Shown here: one piece after another, positions 34,500 through 43,844 of the stretch
How positions within the stretch are numbered: the first letter of the stretch is position 1
Layout of the letters: every line of letters begins with the position of its first letter
Source of the DNA: Caulobacter sp.
GTDB taxonomy: Bacteria; Pseudomonadota; Alphaproteobacteria; Caulobacterales; Caulobacteraceae
Assembly (NCBI GenBank): GCA_030652755.1
Contig: JAUSPV010000149.1
Location: forward strand, 1 to 54,310
Length of the DNA: 54,310 nt
Direction of reading: 5' to 3'
Notes under the pieces: generated by a model
Databases searched by the model: none
The model's input: only the letters and a program-made list of their open reading frames with translations
What the model was told of the DNA's origin: nothing
Translations under genes and position numbers: made by a program

Positions 34500-35365
34500 G
34501 TGAGCACGAACGCGAGACGGACGCCATCAGCGGCGTCGAGACGACCGGCCATGAGTGGGACGGCATCCGTGAACTGGACAATCCCCTGCCGCGCTGGTGG
34601 CTATGGGTGTTCTGGGCCTGTGTGGTGTTCGCCATCGGCTACTGGGTCGCCTTCCCGGCCTGGCCGGGCGTGAACAGCTACACCCAGGGGCTGCTCGGCA
34701 GTTCCGACCGCCGCGACGTCGCCTCCGCCCTGGTGGAGCTGGACAAGGTGCGCGGCGCAGGAGCGGCCGGCCTGAAGAACGCCAGCCTGCAGCAGATCGA
34801 GCAGGATCCCGAGCTTCAAGCCTATGCCCTGACGCTGGGTCAGTCGGTGTTTGGCGACAACTGCGCCACCTGCCACGGCGCCGGCGGCGCCGGCGCCAAG
34901 GGCTACCCCAACCTGCGCGACGACATCTGGCTGTGGGGCGGCACGCTCGACGACATCGCCTTCACCCTGAAGCACGGCATCCGCTCCGGAGAGCCGGAAG
35001 CCAGGATTTCGATGATGCCGGCGTTCGGTCGCGACAAGATGCTGACGCCGGTCCAGGTCCAGGACATGACCGAGTACGTGGTCGCCCTGTCGGGACGTCC
35101 GGCCGATCGTCCGGCCGTGGATCGCTCGCGTCAGCTCTACGCCGACCAGTGCGCCAGCTGCCACGGCGTGGACGGCAAGGGTGACCAGGCCCAGGGCGCT
35201 CCCAACCTGACCGACGGAGAATGGCTCTACGGCAGCGACCGCGGCGCGATCAACGGCCAGATCCACAACGGCCGGGGCGGCGTCATGCCGGCCTGGGGCG
35301 GTCGCTTCAGTCCTGAAACCATCAAGGCGCTCGCCGTCTACATCCACGCCAACTCGGGTCAGTAA
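34496..35365 (+). CDS. ccoP: cbb3-type oxidase subunit III (dihaem cytochrome c)
   Basis: A 289-residue subunit. One transmembrane helix (WWLWVFWACVVFAIGYWV, residues about 32-50) leads to two periplasmic cytochrome c domains with CATCHG (C123-H127) and CASCHG (C219-H223). Distal Met ligands are in MMPAFG and VMPAWGG. It accepts electrons from cytochrome c and hands them to CcoO. ATGA overlap with ccoQ. Confidence 0.95.
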   Translation: MSEHERETDAISGVETTGHEWDGIRELDNPLPRWWLWVFWACVVFAIGYWVAFPAWPGVNSYTQGLLGSSDRRDVASALVELDKVRGAGAAGLKNASLQQIEQDPELQAYALTLGQSVFGDNCATCHGAGGAGAKGYPNLRDDIWLWGGTLDDIAFTLKHGIRSGEPEARISMMPAFGRDKMLTPVQVQDMTEYVVALSGRPADRPAVDRSRQLYADQCASCHGVDGKGDQAQGAPNLTDGEWLYGSDRGAINGQIHNGRGGVMPAWGGRFSPETIKALAVYIHANSGQ

Positions 35366-35370
35366 TCGCC

Positions 35371-36882
35371 GTGACCGTCGTCATAGACCGGACCAAGTCT
35401 CCAAATCCGAACGGCGACCAGGGTCCGGTCTCGGCCGCCGCCGCCGCTCGCCGCAAGGCCGGCGAAGGCGGCGGCAGCCTCTACAAGCCTCGCACGCCGA
35501 TCTATCCCAAGCTGGTCCACGGCCGGTGGCGGATGATCAAATGGGCGCTGCTGGTTGCCACCCTGGCGGTCTACTACATCGTGCCCTGGATCCGCTGGGA
35601 CCGGCCGGGCGACCTGCCGGACCAGGCTGTGCTGGTCGATTTCACCGGTCGGCGGTTCTACTTCTTCTTCATCCAGCTGTGGCCGCAGGAGGTCTACTTC
35701 ATCACCGGCCTGCTGGTGATGGCGGCCCTGGCCCTGTTCCTGATCACAGCCCTCTTCGGTCGCCTGTGGTGCGGCTACACCTGCCCCCAGACGGTCTGGA
35801 CCGACCTCTTCATCGCTGTCGAGCGCCTCTTCGAGGGCGACCGCAACGCCCGCATGAAGCTCGACGCCTCGCCGATGAGCTTCGACAAGCTCTGGCGGAA
35901 GACCGGCAAACACGCGGTCTGGCTCGGCATCGCCTTCGGAACTGGCGGCGCCTGGATTTTCTACTTCCATGACGCCCCGACCTTGATCCGGAATTTCTGG
36001 GTCGGGACCGGCCCAATGACCGCCTACGTGTCCTGCGCCATCCTGACAGCCACGACCTACGTCTTCGCCGGCACGATGCGCGAACAGGTCTGCACCTACA
36101 TGTGCCCCTGGCCTCGCATCCAGGGCGCCATGCTGGACAACCACTCCCTGCAGGTCACCTACCGCCGCGACCGGGGCGAGCCCCGCGGCCCCCACAAGAA
36201 GAACCAGAGCTGGGAAGGCCGGGGCGACTGCATCGACTGCAACCAGTGCGTCGTGGTCTGCCCGATGGGCATCGACATCCGCGACGGCGCCCAGCTGGAA
36301 TGCATCAACTGCGGCCTCTGCATCGACGCCTGTGACGAGATCATGGTGAAGATGGAGCGCCCGCGCGGCCTGATCTCCTACGACACCGACCACGCGGTCG
36401 CCTCGCGGGAGACGGGCGGCGTCAAGAACCTCTACCGCTTCGTGCGGTCACGCACCGTCTTCTACGCCGTCGCCCTGACCATCGTCAGCGGCCTGATGAT
36501 CTGGGGCCTGACCCAGCGTTCGGCGGTCGACCTGCATGTGCTGCGCGACCGCAACCCGACCTTCGTCCGGCTGCAGGACGGCTCGGTCCGCAATGGCTAC
36601 ACGCTGAAGATCACCAACCGCAGCTTCGCGCCGCAGACCTTCACGGTCTTGATCGAGGGAATTCCCGGCGCGCAACTGAAGACGCCGGGCGCCGCGATCG
36701 CGAGTGATCGCCTGTCGGTGGTTGTGAAGCCAGACGAGGTCCGCGCCGTTCGCGTCTTCGTGACCGCCGCCCCGTCCGCGATCAGCGCCGCCAACATGCC
36801 GGTGCGGATGACGATGACCTCGCCGACCGGAGAGGCGCGGGTCCAGACCAACTTCCTGTCCGGCGAGGCGAACGCGCGATGA
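35371..36882 (+). CDS. ccoG: cbb3 oxidase maturation Fe-S protein CcoG (FixG/RdxA)
   Basis: A 503-residue membrane protein with about five helices. Near C134, CGYTCPQTVWTDLF is the first cysteine block. The ferredoxin domain follows, CIDCNQCVVVCPMG from C287 and CINCGLCIDAC. The C-terminal soluble domain is of immunoglobulin-like type. CcoG reduces Cu(II) for delivery to the oxidase. GTG start at 35371, 6 bp after the ccoP stop. The next gene overlaps by ATGA. Confidence 0.94.
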   Translation: MTVVIDRTKSPNPNGDQGPVSAAAAARRKAGEGGGSLYKPRTPIYPKLVHGRWRMIKWALLVATLAVYYIVPWIRWDRPGDLPDQAVLVDFTGRRFYFFFIQLWPQEVYFITGLLVMAALALFLITALFGRLWCGYTCPQTVWTDLFIAVERLFEGDRNARMKLDASPMSFDKLWRKTGKHAVWLGIAFGTGGAWIFYFHDAPTLIRNFWVGTGPMTAYVSCAILTATTYVFAGTMREQVCTYMCPWPRIQGAMLDNHSLQVTYRRDRGEPRGPHKKNQSWEGRGDCIDCNQCVVVCPMGIDIRDGAQLECINCGLCIDACDEIMVKMERPRGLISYDTDHAVASRETGGVKNLYRFVRSRTVFYAVALTIVSGLMIWGLTQRSAVDLHVLRDRNPTFVRLQDGSVRNGYTLKITNRSFAPQTFTVLIEGIPGAQLKTPGAAIASDRLSVVVKPDEVRAVRVFVTAAPSAISAANMPVRMTMTSPTGEARVQTNFLSGEANAR

Positions 36883-37364
36883 CCGACCTGACCCAGCCCC
36901 CCCGCTTCACCATCAAGGGCCGCCATGTGCTGGTCGCCTTCGTGCTCTTCTTCGGGCTGATCGCCGCCGTCGACGCCGTCTTCATCACCCTCGCCTATCG
37001 GACCTTCTCCGGACAGGTGGCGAAGAACCCCTATGAAGCCGGCCTGCTGTACGACCGGACGCTTGCCGAACGCGCCGCCCAGGCGGAACTGGGCTGGACG
37101 GCGACCCTCGCGGCGGTCGGTGATCGCAGCGTCGAGCTGGTCGTCGTCGACCGGGCCGGCAAGGGCGTCGACGGCCTGACCCTGGACGCCACGCTGAAGC
37201 GACCGGCCACGGAAGCCGGCGCGCGCGTGCTGCGCTTCACGGCCAGGGGCGAAGGTCGCTACGTCGCCGACGCCGATCTGTTCGGCGCCTGGGACGCCAT
37301 CGTGGTCGCCACGGGACCGAACGGCGAACGTTTCGCGACCGAACGGCGTCTGGTGGCGTCGTGA
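36879..37364 (+). CDS. ccoH: FixH/CcoH family protein
   Basis: A 161-residue protein. A single N-terminal transmembrane helix (residues about 10-32, HVLVAFVLFFGLIAAVDAVF) leads to a periplasmic domain with YEAGLLYDRTLAERAAQAELGW, the FixH signature. It is needed for assembly of the cbb3 complex. ATGA overlap with ccoG and GTGA overlap with ccoI keep the stoichiometry coupled. Confidence 0.92.
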   Translation: MTDLTQPPRFTIKGRHVLVAFVLFFGLIAAVDAVFITLAYRTFSGQVAKNPYEAGLLYDRTLAERAAQAELGWTATLAAVGDRSVELVVVDRAGKGVDGLTLDATLKRPATEAGARVLRFTARGEGRYVADADLFGAWDAIVVATGPNGERFATERRLVAS

Positions 37365-39526
37365 CCGCGCTGGCCGCCCGCGACCTGTCCGCCTTCGTCG
37401 CCCGCGACGCCGAGGCGCGCGGCCGCCTGGAGCTGCTGGTCACCGGCGCCCGCTGCGGGGCCTGCCTGGCGAAGATCGAGAAGGCGGCGCGTGAGGCGCC
37501 GGGCGTCGAAGCCGCGCGCTTCAACCTGACGACCGGCAAGCTGGCCGTGACCCTGGCCCCGAGGGCGGGCGATGCGGCGGTGGTTGTCGAGGCGCTGGAC
37601 GCCGCCGGCTATCCCGCCACGCCGTTCGACCCCGCGCAGGCCATCGAGTCCGAAGATCGGGAAGGTCGCGGCCTCGCCCTGGCGCTGGGCGTCGCCGGGT
37701 TCGGGGCCGGCAACGTGATGATGTTCACGGTCCCGGTGTGGGCGGGCCTGTTCGGCCAGGAGCTGGACGGCACCACGCGGGAAGTCATGTACTGGTTCGC
37801 CGCCGCCATCGCGACGCCCTGCGCGCTGTTCGCCGGCATGCCGTTCTTTCGCTCCGCCTGGTCGTCCCTGCGTCGCCGCAAGGCCAACATGGATGTGCCG
37901 ATCTCGATCGGCGTCATCCTGACCCTGATCGTCAGCTTCTCGGAGACCTTCCAGAAGGGCGAGCACGCCTACTTCGACGCCGCGGTCACGCTGCTCTTCC
38001 TGCTGCTTATCGGCCGCTACCTGGACCACAAGCTGCGGGTTCGGGCGCGCAGCGCGGCCAGGGACCTCCTGGCCCTTCAGGTTCCGTCCGCCACCCGCCT
38101 CGACAGCGACGGCGTTGAACGCACCGTTCCGATCAGGGACGTCGAGGTCGGGGACCGGCTGGTGGTCGTCCCGGGTGATCGCATACCCGTCGACGCCGTG
38201 GTCGAGGACGGATCATCGGATCTCGACAACGCGCTGATCAGCGGCGAGACCGCCGCCGCGCTCGCCAGTCCGGGCACGCGAACCCACGCCGGCGCCCTGA
38301 ACCTGTCGGGCCGCCTCATCCTGCGCGCCGCCGCCCGCTCGGAAGACTCCGCCGTCGCAGCGATCGCCCGGCTGATGGAGGCTGGCGCCCAGAGCCGTTC
38401 GGCCTACGTGCGGCTGGCTGACAAGGCCGCCGCGCTCTACGTGCCGATCGTCCATACCCTGGCGCTTCTGACCTTCGCGGGCGTCTGGGCGGTCGGCCTG
38501 GGGCCGCGGGAGGCGCTGCTCCGCGCCGCGGCCGTGCTGATCATCACCTGCCCCTGCGCCCTGGGCCTGGCCGTACCGGCGGTGCAGATCGTCGCCTCCG
38601 GGCGCCTCTTCCGCCGGGGCGTTCTGGTCAAGAGCGGCGCGGCGCTGGAACGCCTCGCGGAGATCACCCATGTCGTGTTCGACAAGACCGGCGTCCTGAC
38701 GGAGGGCCGCCCGCGCCTGATCGCCGCGCCGGCCTCGGTCATCGCCATGGCCGCCCCGCTGGCCCGCGCTTCTCGCCACCCGCTGGCCCGGTCGCTGGCG
38801 GACGCCGCCGGCCGCGGCGAGGTCGCCACCGACATCGTCGAGGTCGCGGGCATGGGTGTCGAGGGCATGATTGACGGTCGCAAGGCCCGCCTCGGACGGG
38901 CCGGCTTCGTGGGCGTCGACTCCACGGCGGCGTCGGAGACCGAACTCTGGTTCGGCTTCGAGGGCGACACGAAGATGCGCTTCGCCTTCGAGGACGCCCT
39001 GCGCGCGGATACCCGCTCCGCCGTGGCGGCGCTTCACGATCTGGGCCTCTCGGTTGAAGTCGTCTCGGGGGACGTCGCCGGTCCTGTCGCCGCCGCGGCG
39101 ACGCAGGCGGGCATCCACCGCTGGACCGCGGGCGTGACCCCTTTCGACAAGGTGGCCATCGTCGAGCGGCTGCAGGCGTCCGGTCGCAAGGTGCTGATGG
39201 TCGGCGACGGGCTCAATGATGCGGCCGCCCTGGCCAAGGCCCACGCCTCGATGGCCCCCGGCTCAGCCGTGGACGCCAGCCAGAACGCCGCCGATCTCGT
39301 CTTCTCGGGCGGCCTGTCGGCCGTGCCGGAAGCGATCCGGGTGGCTCGAAGGGCCAGGAAGCGCGTGGTCGAGAACTTCGGCTTCTCGGCACTCTACAAT
39401 CTGGTCGCCGCGCCGGCGGCCATCTTCGGCCTGGTCAACCCGTTCGTCGCGGCGCTGGCGATGTCGGGATCGTCGCTGGTGGTGATCCTCAACGCCATGC
39501 GCATGAATCTCGGCGAGAGGCGCTGA
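37361..39526 (+). CDS. ccoI: copper-translocating P-type ATPase CcoI (FixI)
   Basis: A 721-residue P1B-type ATPase. It has an N-terminal metal-binding domain with C32-GA-C35, TM helices, the actuator ISGETAAAL in place of the usual TGES, the metal-site CPC (C397-P-C399), the phosphorylation D441 in DKTGVLTEG, and the hinge VGDGLNDAAAL. It exports copper across the inner membrane for CuB insertion into CcoN. GTG start; it overlaps ccoH and ccoS. Confidence 0.95.
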   Translation: MTALAARDLSAFVARDAEARGRLELLVTGARCGACLAKIEKAAREAPGVEAARFNLTTGKLAVTLAPRAGDAAVVVEALDAAGYPATPFDPAQAIESEDREGRGLALALGVAGFGAGNVMMFTVPVWAGLFGQELDGTTREVMYWFAAAIATPCALFAGMPFFRSAWSSLRRRKANMDVPISIGVILTLIVSFSETFQKGEHAYFDAAVTLLFLLLIGRYLDHKLRVRARSAARDLLALQVPSATRLDSDGVERTVPIRDVEVGDRLVVVPGDRIPVDAVVEDGSSDLDNALISGETAAALASPGTRTHAGALNLSGRLILRAAARSEDSAVAAIARLMEAGAQSRSAYVRLADKAAALYVPIVHTLALLTFAGVWAVGLGPREALLRAAAVLIITCPCALGLAVPAVQIVASGRLFRRGVLVKSGAALERLAEITHVVFDKTGVLTEGRPRLIAAPASVIAMAAPLARASRHPLARSLADAAGRGEVATDIVEVAGMGVEGMIDGRKARLGRAGFVGVDSTAASETELWFGFEGDTKMRFAFEDALRADTRSAVAALHDLGLSVEVVSGDVAGPVAAAATQAGIHRWTAGVTPFDKVAIVERLQASGRKVLMVGDGLNDAAALAKAHASMAPGSAVDASQNAADLVFSGGLSAVPEAIRVARRARKRVVENFGFSALYNLVAAPAAIFGLVNPFVAALAMSGSSLVVILNAMRMNLGERR

Positions 39527-39699
39527 TGAATATCTTCCTGCTGCTCGCCCCGTTTTCACTGCTGCTCGGCCTGACCGGCCTGGTCGCCTTCTGGTGGACG
39601 CTCCGGGCCAGGCAGTATGAAGACCCGCAGGGCGACGCCGCCAGGATCCTCGACGATCATCTTCGCGAGGGTCCTGACGACGAGGCCGAGCAGCCCTAG
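39526..39699 (+). CDS. ccoS: cbb3 oxidase maturation protein CcoS
   Basis: A 57-residue protein. One membrane helix (residues about 3-25, LLLAPFSLLLGLTGLVAFWW) is followed by TLRARQYEDPQGDAARIL, the CcoS signature. The ATG shares a base with the ccoI stop (TGATG). CcoS is required for insertion of cofactors into the cbb3 core. Its stop overlaps that of the convergent acyl-CoA dehydrogenase (ctag). Confidence 0.92.
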   Translation: MNIFLLLAPFSLLLGLTGLVAFWWTLRARQYEDPQGDAARILDDHLREGPDDEAEQP

Positions 39700-40928
39700 A
39701 TCAGGTCGCCACCCACCGCCGAGGCGGTGGTGCCGTGCTGCTGGAAGGCCTTGATCACGTTGCGGCCCGTGGTCCAGCGGTGGACCTCGTCCGGCCCATC
39801 GACCAGCCGCTGGCTGCGGATGTGGGTGTACCAGCGGGCCAGAGGCGTATCCATCGAGTAGCCGAGCGCGCCGTGCAGCTGGATGGCGGTGTCGACGACC
39901 CGGTGCACCATGTTGGCCAGGAACACCTTGGCGATGCCGTTCTCCTGCCGCAGGTCGAGGCCCTTCTCCGCCTTGTAGGCGATGTGCAGCAGCATCAGGC
40001 GGGCGATGTAGATGTCCTGGGCGCAGTCGGCGAGCATGAACTGCACGCCCTGGCGCTCATGCAGCGGCTTGCCGAACGTCGTCCGCTGGGTGACGTGGCC
40101 GACGGCCAGGTCGAGCGCCCGCTGGGCCATCGAGACGTTGTGCATGCCGTGGCGCAGCCGGCCGTAGGCGAGCCGGTGCTGGCCCATGTTGAAGCCGTTG
40201 CCCTCGCCGCCGAGCAGGTTCTCCGCCGGCACGACCAGATCCTTGATCTCGACCTCTGAGTGGCCGCCGCCGAGGATGTGCGACAGGGGCCCTTCAGCCG
40301 CCATCGTCTCGATGTCGCGAACGATCCGGTAGCCGGGATTGGGCAGCTCGACGATGAAGGTCGAGAACTGCTGGTGGCGCGGGGCGTCGGGGTCGGTGCG
40401 GGCCATGACCAGCGCGATGTCGGCCACGCTGGCGGCCGACGAGAACCACTTTTCCCCGTTCAGGATGTAGTTCTCGTTGCCGTCCTTGACCGCCGTGGTG
40501 CGCATGCCGGTGGCGTCGGCGCCGGCGGCCTTTTCGGTCATCGAGTAGCAGATGCGCTTCTCGCCGTTCAGCAACGGCTTGAGGAACTTCTCCTTCTGGT
40601 ACTCGGTGCCGTGGGCCAGCAGGGTCATCATCGTGGCGTCGTCAGGGCCCTGGGTGTTCATGGACAGGGCGCCGAGATAGCTTTCACCCAGCTCCATCTG
40701 CACCAGGGCGTTGGCGAGCGGGCCAAGGCCCATGCCGCCGTGCTCGACCGGGATGAACGGACACCACAGGCCCTGGGCCCGGGCCTTGGTCCGCAGTTCA
40801 CCCAGGATGGTCTTGTAGTCGCCACCGGCCAGAAGGGCCTTCTCGGCGGGCCTGCACTCATCGTTCACCCACTGGCGAACCTTCTCGCGAACGGCCTTGG
40901 CCTCGGGCGGAATCTCGAAGTCGATCAT
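39696..40928 (-). CDS. acyl-CoA dehydrogenase family protein
   Basis: A 410-residue flavoprotein. FAD- and substrate-binding blocks are ICYSMTEKAAGADATGMRTT and LNGEKWFSSAASVADIALV. The C-terminal family signatures are RLRHGMHNVSMAQRALDLAVGHVTQRTTFGKPL and IQLHGALGYS. It oxidises an acyl-CoA at the alpha-beta bond and passes electrons to an ETF. It resembles the long N-terminal-domain subgroup used for unusual acyl chains (inference). First of a minus-strand catabolic run; the start at 40928 follows a ggagac-type site. Confidence 0.92.
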   Translation of the reverse strand: MIDFEIPPEAKAVREKVRQWVNDECRPAEKALLAGGDYKTILGELRTKARAQGLWCPFIPVEHGGMGLGPLANALVQMELGESYLGALSMNTQGPDDATMMTLLAHGTEYQKEKFLKPLLNGEKRICYSMTEKAAGADATGMRTTAVKDGNENYILNGEKWFSSAASVADIALVMARTDPDAPRHQQFSTFIVELPNPGYRIVRDIETMAAEGPLSHILGGGHSEVEIKDLVVPAENLLGGEGNGFNMGQHRLAYGRLRHGMHNVSMAQRALDLAVGHVTQRTTFGKPLHERQGVQFMLADCAQDIYIARLMLLHIAYKAEKGLDLRQENGIAKVFLANMVHRVVDTAIQLHGALGYSMDTPLARWYTHIRSQRLVDGPDEVHRWTTGRNVIKAFQQHGTTASAVGGDLI

Positions 40929-40983
40929 GGCGGCGGTCTCCCTGGTTTTGTTTCTGTTTCTTGTCGTCTTGCGGGTGTCGGGG

Positions 40984-41601
40984 TCAGGCGGCGGCCGACG
41001 GCCGGGCCTGGACGCGGGCGAACCAGGCCCTCACCCAGCCGGCCTCGTCCGGAATCGGCTGGCCGACCTGGGCCCCGAAGGCGAGGAAGGCGAACAGCAG
41101 CACGTCGGCGAGGCTGAAGCGGTCGCCGCAGATGAACTCACGACCCTGAAGCTGGCCGTCGAGCCACAGCAGCCGATCCCTGGCGATGGCCTTGAGCTCG
41201 GCCGCGCCCTCGGCGCCGACCAGCTTCATCCGGCTCTCGAAGATCCGCCGGCCTTCGGCGGCGCGGAAGCCCGTCGTCATCGGCTCGCAGATGTTGAGGT
41301 CGATGCGGCGCGTCCACATCCGCGTTTCGGCCCGCTCCTCGGGCGTGGCCCCGATCAGGGCCGGGCTCGGGTGGCGCTCTTCCAGGTACTCACAGATGAC
41401 CGTGATCTCGGCGATGACCGTCCCGTCGTCGAGCACCAGGGCCGGCGTCTGGCCGGCCGGATTGACCGCGTCGGTGTAGGGCGCGCGCCGGTTTTCGCCG
41501 CCCATCAGGTCGACATCAACCGTCTCGAGCGCCAGGCCCTTCTCGGCCGCGAACATCCGCACCATGTGCGGGTTGGGGCCCATCGAGGTGTAGAGCTTCA
41601 T
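40984..41601 (-). CDS. glutathione S-transferase family protein
   Basis: A 205-residue protein. MKLYTSMGPNPHMVRMFAAE is the thioredoxin-fold start (Ser/Met in the active-site turn). NPAGQTPALVLDDGTVIAEITVICEYLEE is the glutathione-binding strand with the cis-Pro in GQTPAL. FICGDRFSLADVLLFAFLAF is the C-terminal N-capping box. It conjugates or isomerises a thiol-reactive substrate. Downstream of the SDR at 41639 (37 bp gap) and upstream of the dehydrogenase on the same strand. Confidence 0.9.
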   Translation of the reverse strand: MKLYTSMGPNPHMVRMFAAEKGLALETVDVDLMGGENRRAPYTDAVNPAGQTPALVLDDGTVIAEITVICEYLEERHPSPALIGATPEERAETRMWTRRIDLNICEPMTTGFRAAEGRRIFESRMKLVGAEGAAELKAIARDRLLWLDGQLQGREFICGDRFSLADVLLFAFLAFGAQVGQPIPDEAGWVRAWFARVQARPSAAA

Positions 41602-41638
41602 GATGCGTTTCCCTGCCTGTTCTTGTTGTGGCTGCGGC

Positions 41639-42412
41639 TCAACGGCCGCCCTGGCCGTCGTCGACCTTGATGCTGGTCCCGGTCACCGCGTCGGAGGCCG
41701 GCGAGCAGAGGTAGAGCAGCGTGCTGTCCAACTGCGCCGGATCGCCGATCCGCTTGCGCGGCATGTGCTGGCTGATGTCGCCCATCCGCTCGAGCATGCC
41801 GTCCATCATCTCCGAGGCGAAAGCCCCCGGCGCGATGGCGTTGACGTTGATGTGGAACTTCGACCACTCGACGGCCAGCGCCTCGGTCATCCGCACCACG
41901 GCGGCCTTGCTGACCGAATAGAGGGCGGCGCCCTCCCCGCGATAGCTGTAGGCGGCCATTGAGGCGATGTTGATGATCCGCCCCGGGGCCTTGGCTTCCA
42001 TCCGCCGCCGCGCGAACTCGCAGGACAGAATCCAGGGAGCCCGCAGGTTGGTGTCCAGCACGGCGTCGATAAGCTCGACCGACATCTTGGTTGCGCGCTG
42101 GGCGTCGGGGATGCCGGCGTTGTTGACCAGGATGTCGACCGGCCCCAGCGCCGCTTCGGCCCGGCCGATGACGGCCAGCAGCTGGGCGGTGTCGGTGACG
42201 TCCAGCGCCAGCGGCGCGGCGACGCCGCCGTCGGCCGCGATCTCGGCGGCCAGCGCCTCGAGGCGATCGAGCCGCCGGCCGGTGATCGCCACCGTCGCGC
42301 CCTGACGCGCCAGGACCTGGGCGAAACGCTTGCCGAGCCCCGACGAAGCCCCTGTCACAAGCGCGACCTTGCCGCTCAGATCGATCGAGGCGTTGGGTAG
42401 TGGATAGGACAT
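41639..42412 (-). CDS. SDR-family oxidoreductase
   Basis: A 257-residue Rossmann protein. VALVTGASSGLGKRFAQVLA is the NAD(P)-binding motif, NNAGIP follows, and YSVSKAAV gives catalytic Tyr/Lys. The C-terminal SPASDAVTGTSIKVDDGQGGR is typical of 3-oxoacyl/alcohol dehydrogenases. The promoter region contains the dyad at 42460-42490. Substrate unknown; first in a run with GST and acyl-CoA dehydrogenase. Confidence 0.9.
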   Translation of the reverse strand: MSYPLPNASIDLSGKVALVTGASSGLGKRFAQVLARQGATVAITGRRLDRLEALAAEIAADGGVAAPLALDVTDTAQLLAVIGRAEAALGPVDILVNNAGIPDAQRATKMSVELIDAVLDTNLRAPWILSCEFARRRMEAKAPGRIINIASMAAYSYRGEGAALYSVSKAAVVRMTEALAVEWSKFHINVNAIAPGAFASEMMDGMLERMGDISQHMPRKRIGDPAQLDSTLLYLCSPASDAVTGTSIKVDDGQGGR

Positions 42413-42459
42413 GGCGGGTGCTCCCTGCTGGCAAGGATACTATCCCGCGCGTGACGGAA

Positions 42460-42490
42460 GGGCATGAAAGCGCGAAATTGCTTCATGCCC
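42460..42490. promoter_or_regulatory. dyad between the SDR and lipoprotein genes
   Basis: gggcatgaa (42460-42468) and ttcatgccc (42482-42490) are perfect inverted repeats 13 bp apart. It lies 48 bp upstream of the SDR start, so could be an operator. It could also be the terminator of the lipoprotein gene, although no T-run follows. Confidence 0.45.
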
Positions 42491-42510
42491 CCGTCACACG
42501 GTCGCCCGTA

Positions 42511-42915
42511 TCAGCTTTCGGGTTCGAGGATGACGTGCGCCGGATTCGGCACGAGGTCTTGCGAGGCGCCGGTGACGGCGTCAACGCCGATGCCTATGAT
42601 GCCGCCGACCAGCACGTTGCCGGCGATGCCGGCGGCGCCGGCCCCCGAGGTCTTGTGCGTCACGGTCACGGTCGCGGGCTTGTAGCCGGGCTTGGTGATC
42701 GTCGCGACAAACTCGGACTTGCGCGACATCTTGATGGCGCAAGGCGTGGCGGGGCACTGGTGCCCGTTGCTGGTCTCCACTTTCGCGCCTGACGGTTCGC
42801 TGGTGATCTCCCAGGCGTCGGTGGAGCCACGGGTAACCGTGGCGCAGGCGCCGAGCGACAGAACGCCAGCCGAAATGAATAGCGCGCGCGAAACGCGCGT
42901 TCTGAAGAAAGTCAT
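42511..42915 (-). CDS. PEGA-like putative lipoprotein
   Basis: A 134-residue protein. The signal peptide has lipobox LGAC with C24. SEPSGAKVETSNG then TPCAIKMSRKSEFVATITKPGYKP is a PEGA-like segment, and a glycine-rich hydrophobic part (AGIAGNVLVGGIIGIGVDAVTGA) follows. It is probably an envelope-anchored protein of unknown role. Start at 42915 (MTFFRTRV) preferred over 42927 because of the signal-peptide structure. Confidence 0.75.
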   Translation of the reverse strand: MTFFRTRVSRALFISAGVLSLGACATVTRGSTDAWEITSEPSGAKVETSNGHQCPATPCAIKMSRKSEFVATITKPGYKPATVTVTHKTSGAGAAGIAGNVLVGGIIGIGVDAVTGASQDLVPNPAHVILEPES

Positions 42916-43001
42916 GTAACCCCCCAAGGTCGGAATCGACCGGGGTACTCTTTCAGAGGTTGCGCCCCGGAGATAGGCCCGTGCGCGCTAATAAGTGCGC
43001 G

Positions 43002-43772
43002 CTAGAAGTTCACCCGCCGACTGATCGCGCCGTCGACCAGCAGGTTCACGCCGCTGGTGAAGGAGGAAACGGGGCTCGACAGGAAGACGGCGGCGTTGGC
43101 CACATCCTGCGGCGTCGCCATCCGGCCCATCGGGTTGCGCTCCATGGCGCCCTTGAACATCTCCGGCAGGTTCTTCTCGACCATGTGCCAGACGCCGCCG
43201 TCGAAATAGACCGTGCCGGGCGAGACGACGTTGGTGCGCAGATGCTTGCCGGCGTACTGGCGGGCCAGCCCCTTGGCGAAGTGGATCAACGCCGCCTTGA
43301 TCGGGCCATAGGAGCTGCCGTTGTCGGCTTCCGCCGCCGAGACCGAGGCGATGATCACGAACGACGCGTCGCCGGTCGCCTCCGCCGCCTTCAGCAGAGA
43401 GGGTTTGGCCGCGTCGAACGCATTGACCATGCCCAGTACGTCGAGCTTGAAGTTCTGCTCCCACGAGGCGGGATCAGCTCCCTGGGCCATGGCGCCGGCG
43501 TTGGAGACCAGGATGTCGATGCCGCCCAGTTCGACGGCGACCTCCTCGATCCAGGCCTTGAGGGCCGGGCCGTTCATGATGTCGACGGACTTGCCCGTCG
43601 CCTTGACGCCGGTCTTGCGCAGAGCCTCGACGGTCTCTGCGACCTGCTCGGCGTTGCGGGCGCAGACGGCGACATTGGCGCCCTCGGCCGCGAGGGTTTC
43701 GGCGATCGCCCGGCCGATGCCGCGCGTCCCCCCGAGAATGACCGCGTTCTTGCCGCCGAGTTGAAGGTCCAT
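43002..43772 (-). CDS. SDR-family oxidoreductase
   Basis: A 256-residue protein starting MDLQLGGKNAVILGGTRGIG. The dinucleotide loop GGTRGIGRA, NAGAMA, catalytic YGPIKAAL (Tyr/Lys) and C-terminal SGVNLLVDGAISRRVNF are seen. It probably reduces or oxidises a keto or hydroxy group. Start chosen at 43772 because the family begins there. A ten-base direct repeat (gtgcgcgcta, 42981 and 42995) overlaps its stop. Confidence 0.9.
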   Translation of the reverse strand: MDLQLGGKNAVILGGTRGIGRAIAETLAAEGANVAVCARNAEQVAETVEALRKTGVKATGKSVDIMNGPALKAWIEEVAVELGGIDILVSNAGAMAQGADPASWEQNFKLDVLGMVNAFDAAKPSLLKAAEATGDASFVIIASVSAAEADNGSSYGPIKAALIHFAKGLARQYAGKHLRTNVVSPGTVYFDGGVWHMVEKNLPEMFKGAMERNPMGRMATPQDVANAAVFLSSPVSSFTSGVNLLVDGAISRRVNF

Positions 43773-43844
43773 CTGCGCGTCCTCTTGTCTTGTTGGGCGG
43801 CACCTTAAGGACCGCCGATGTGAAAGCAAACCGGCGCGCCCGCC

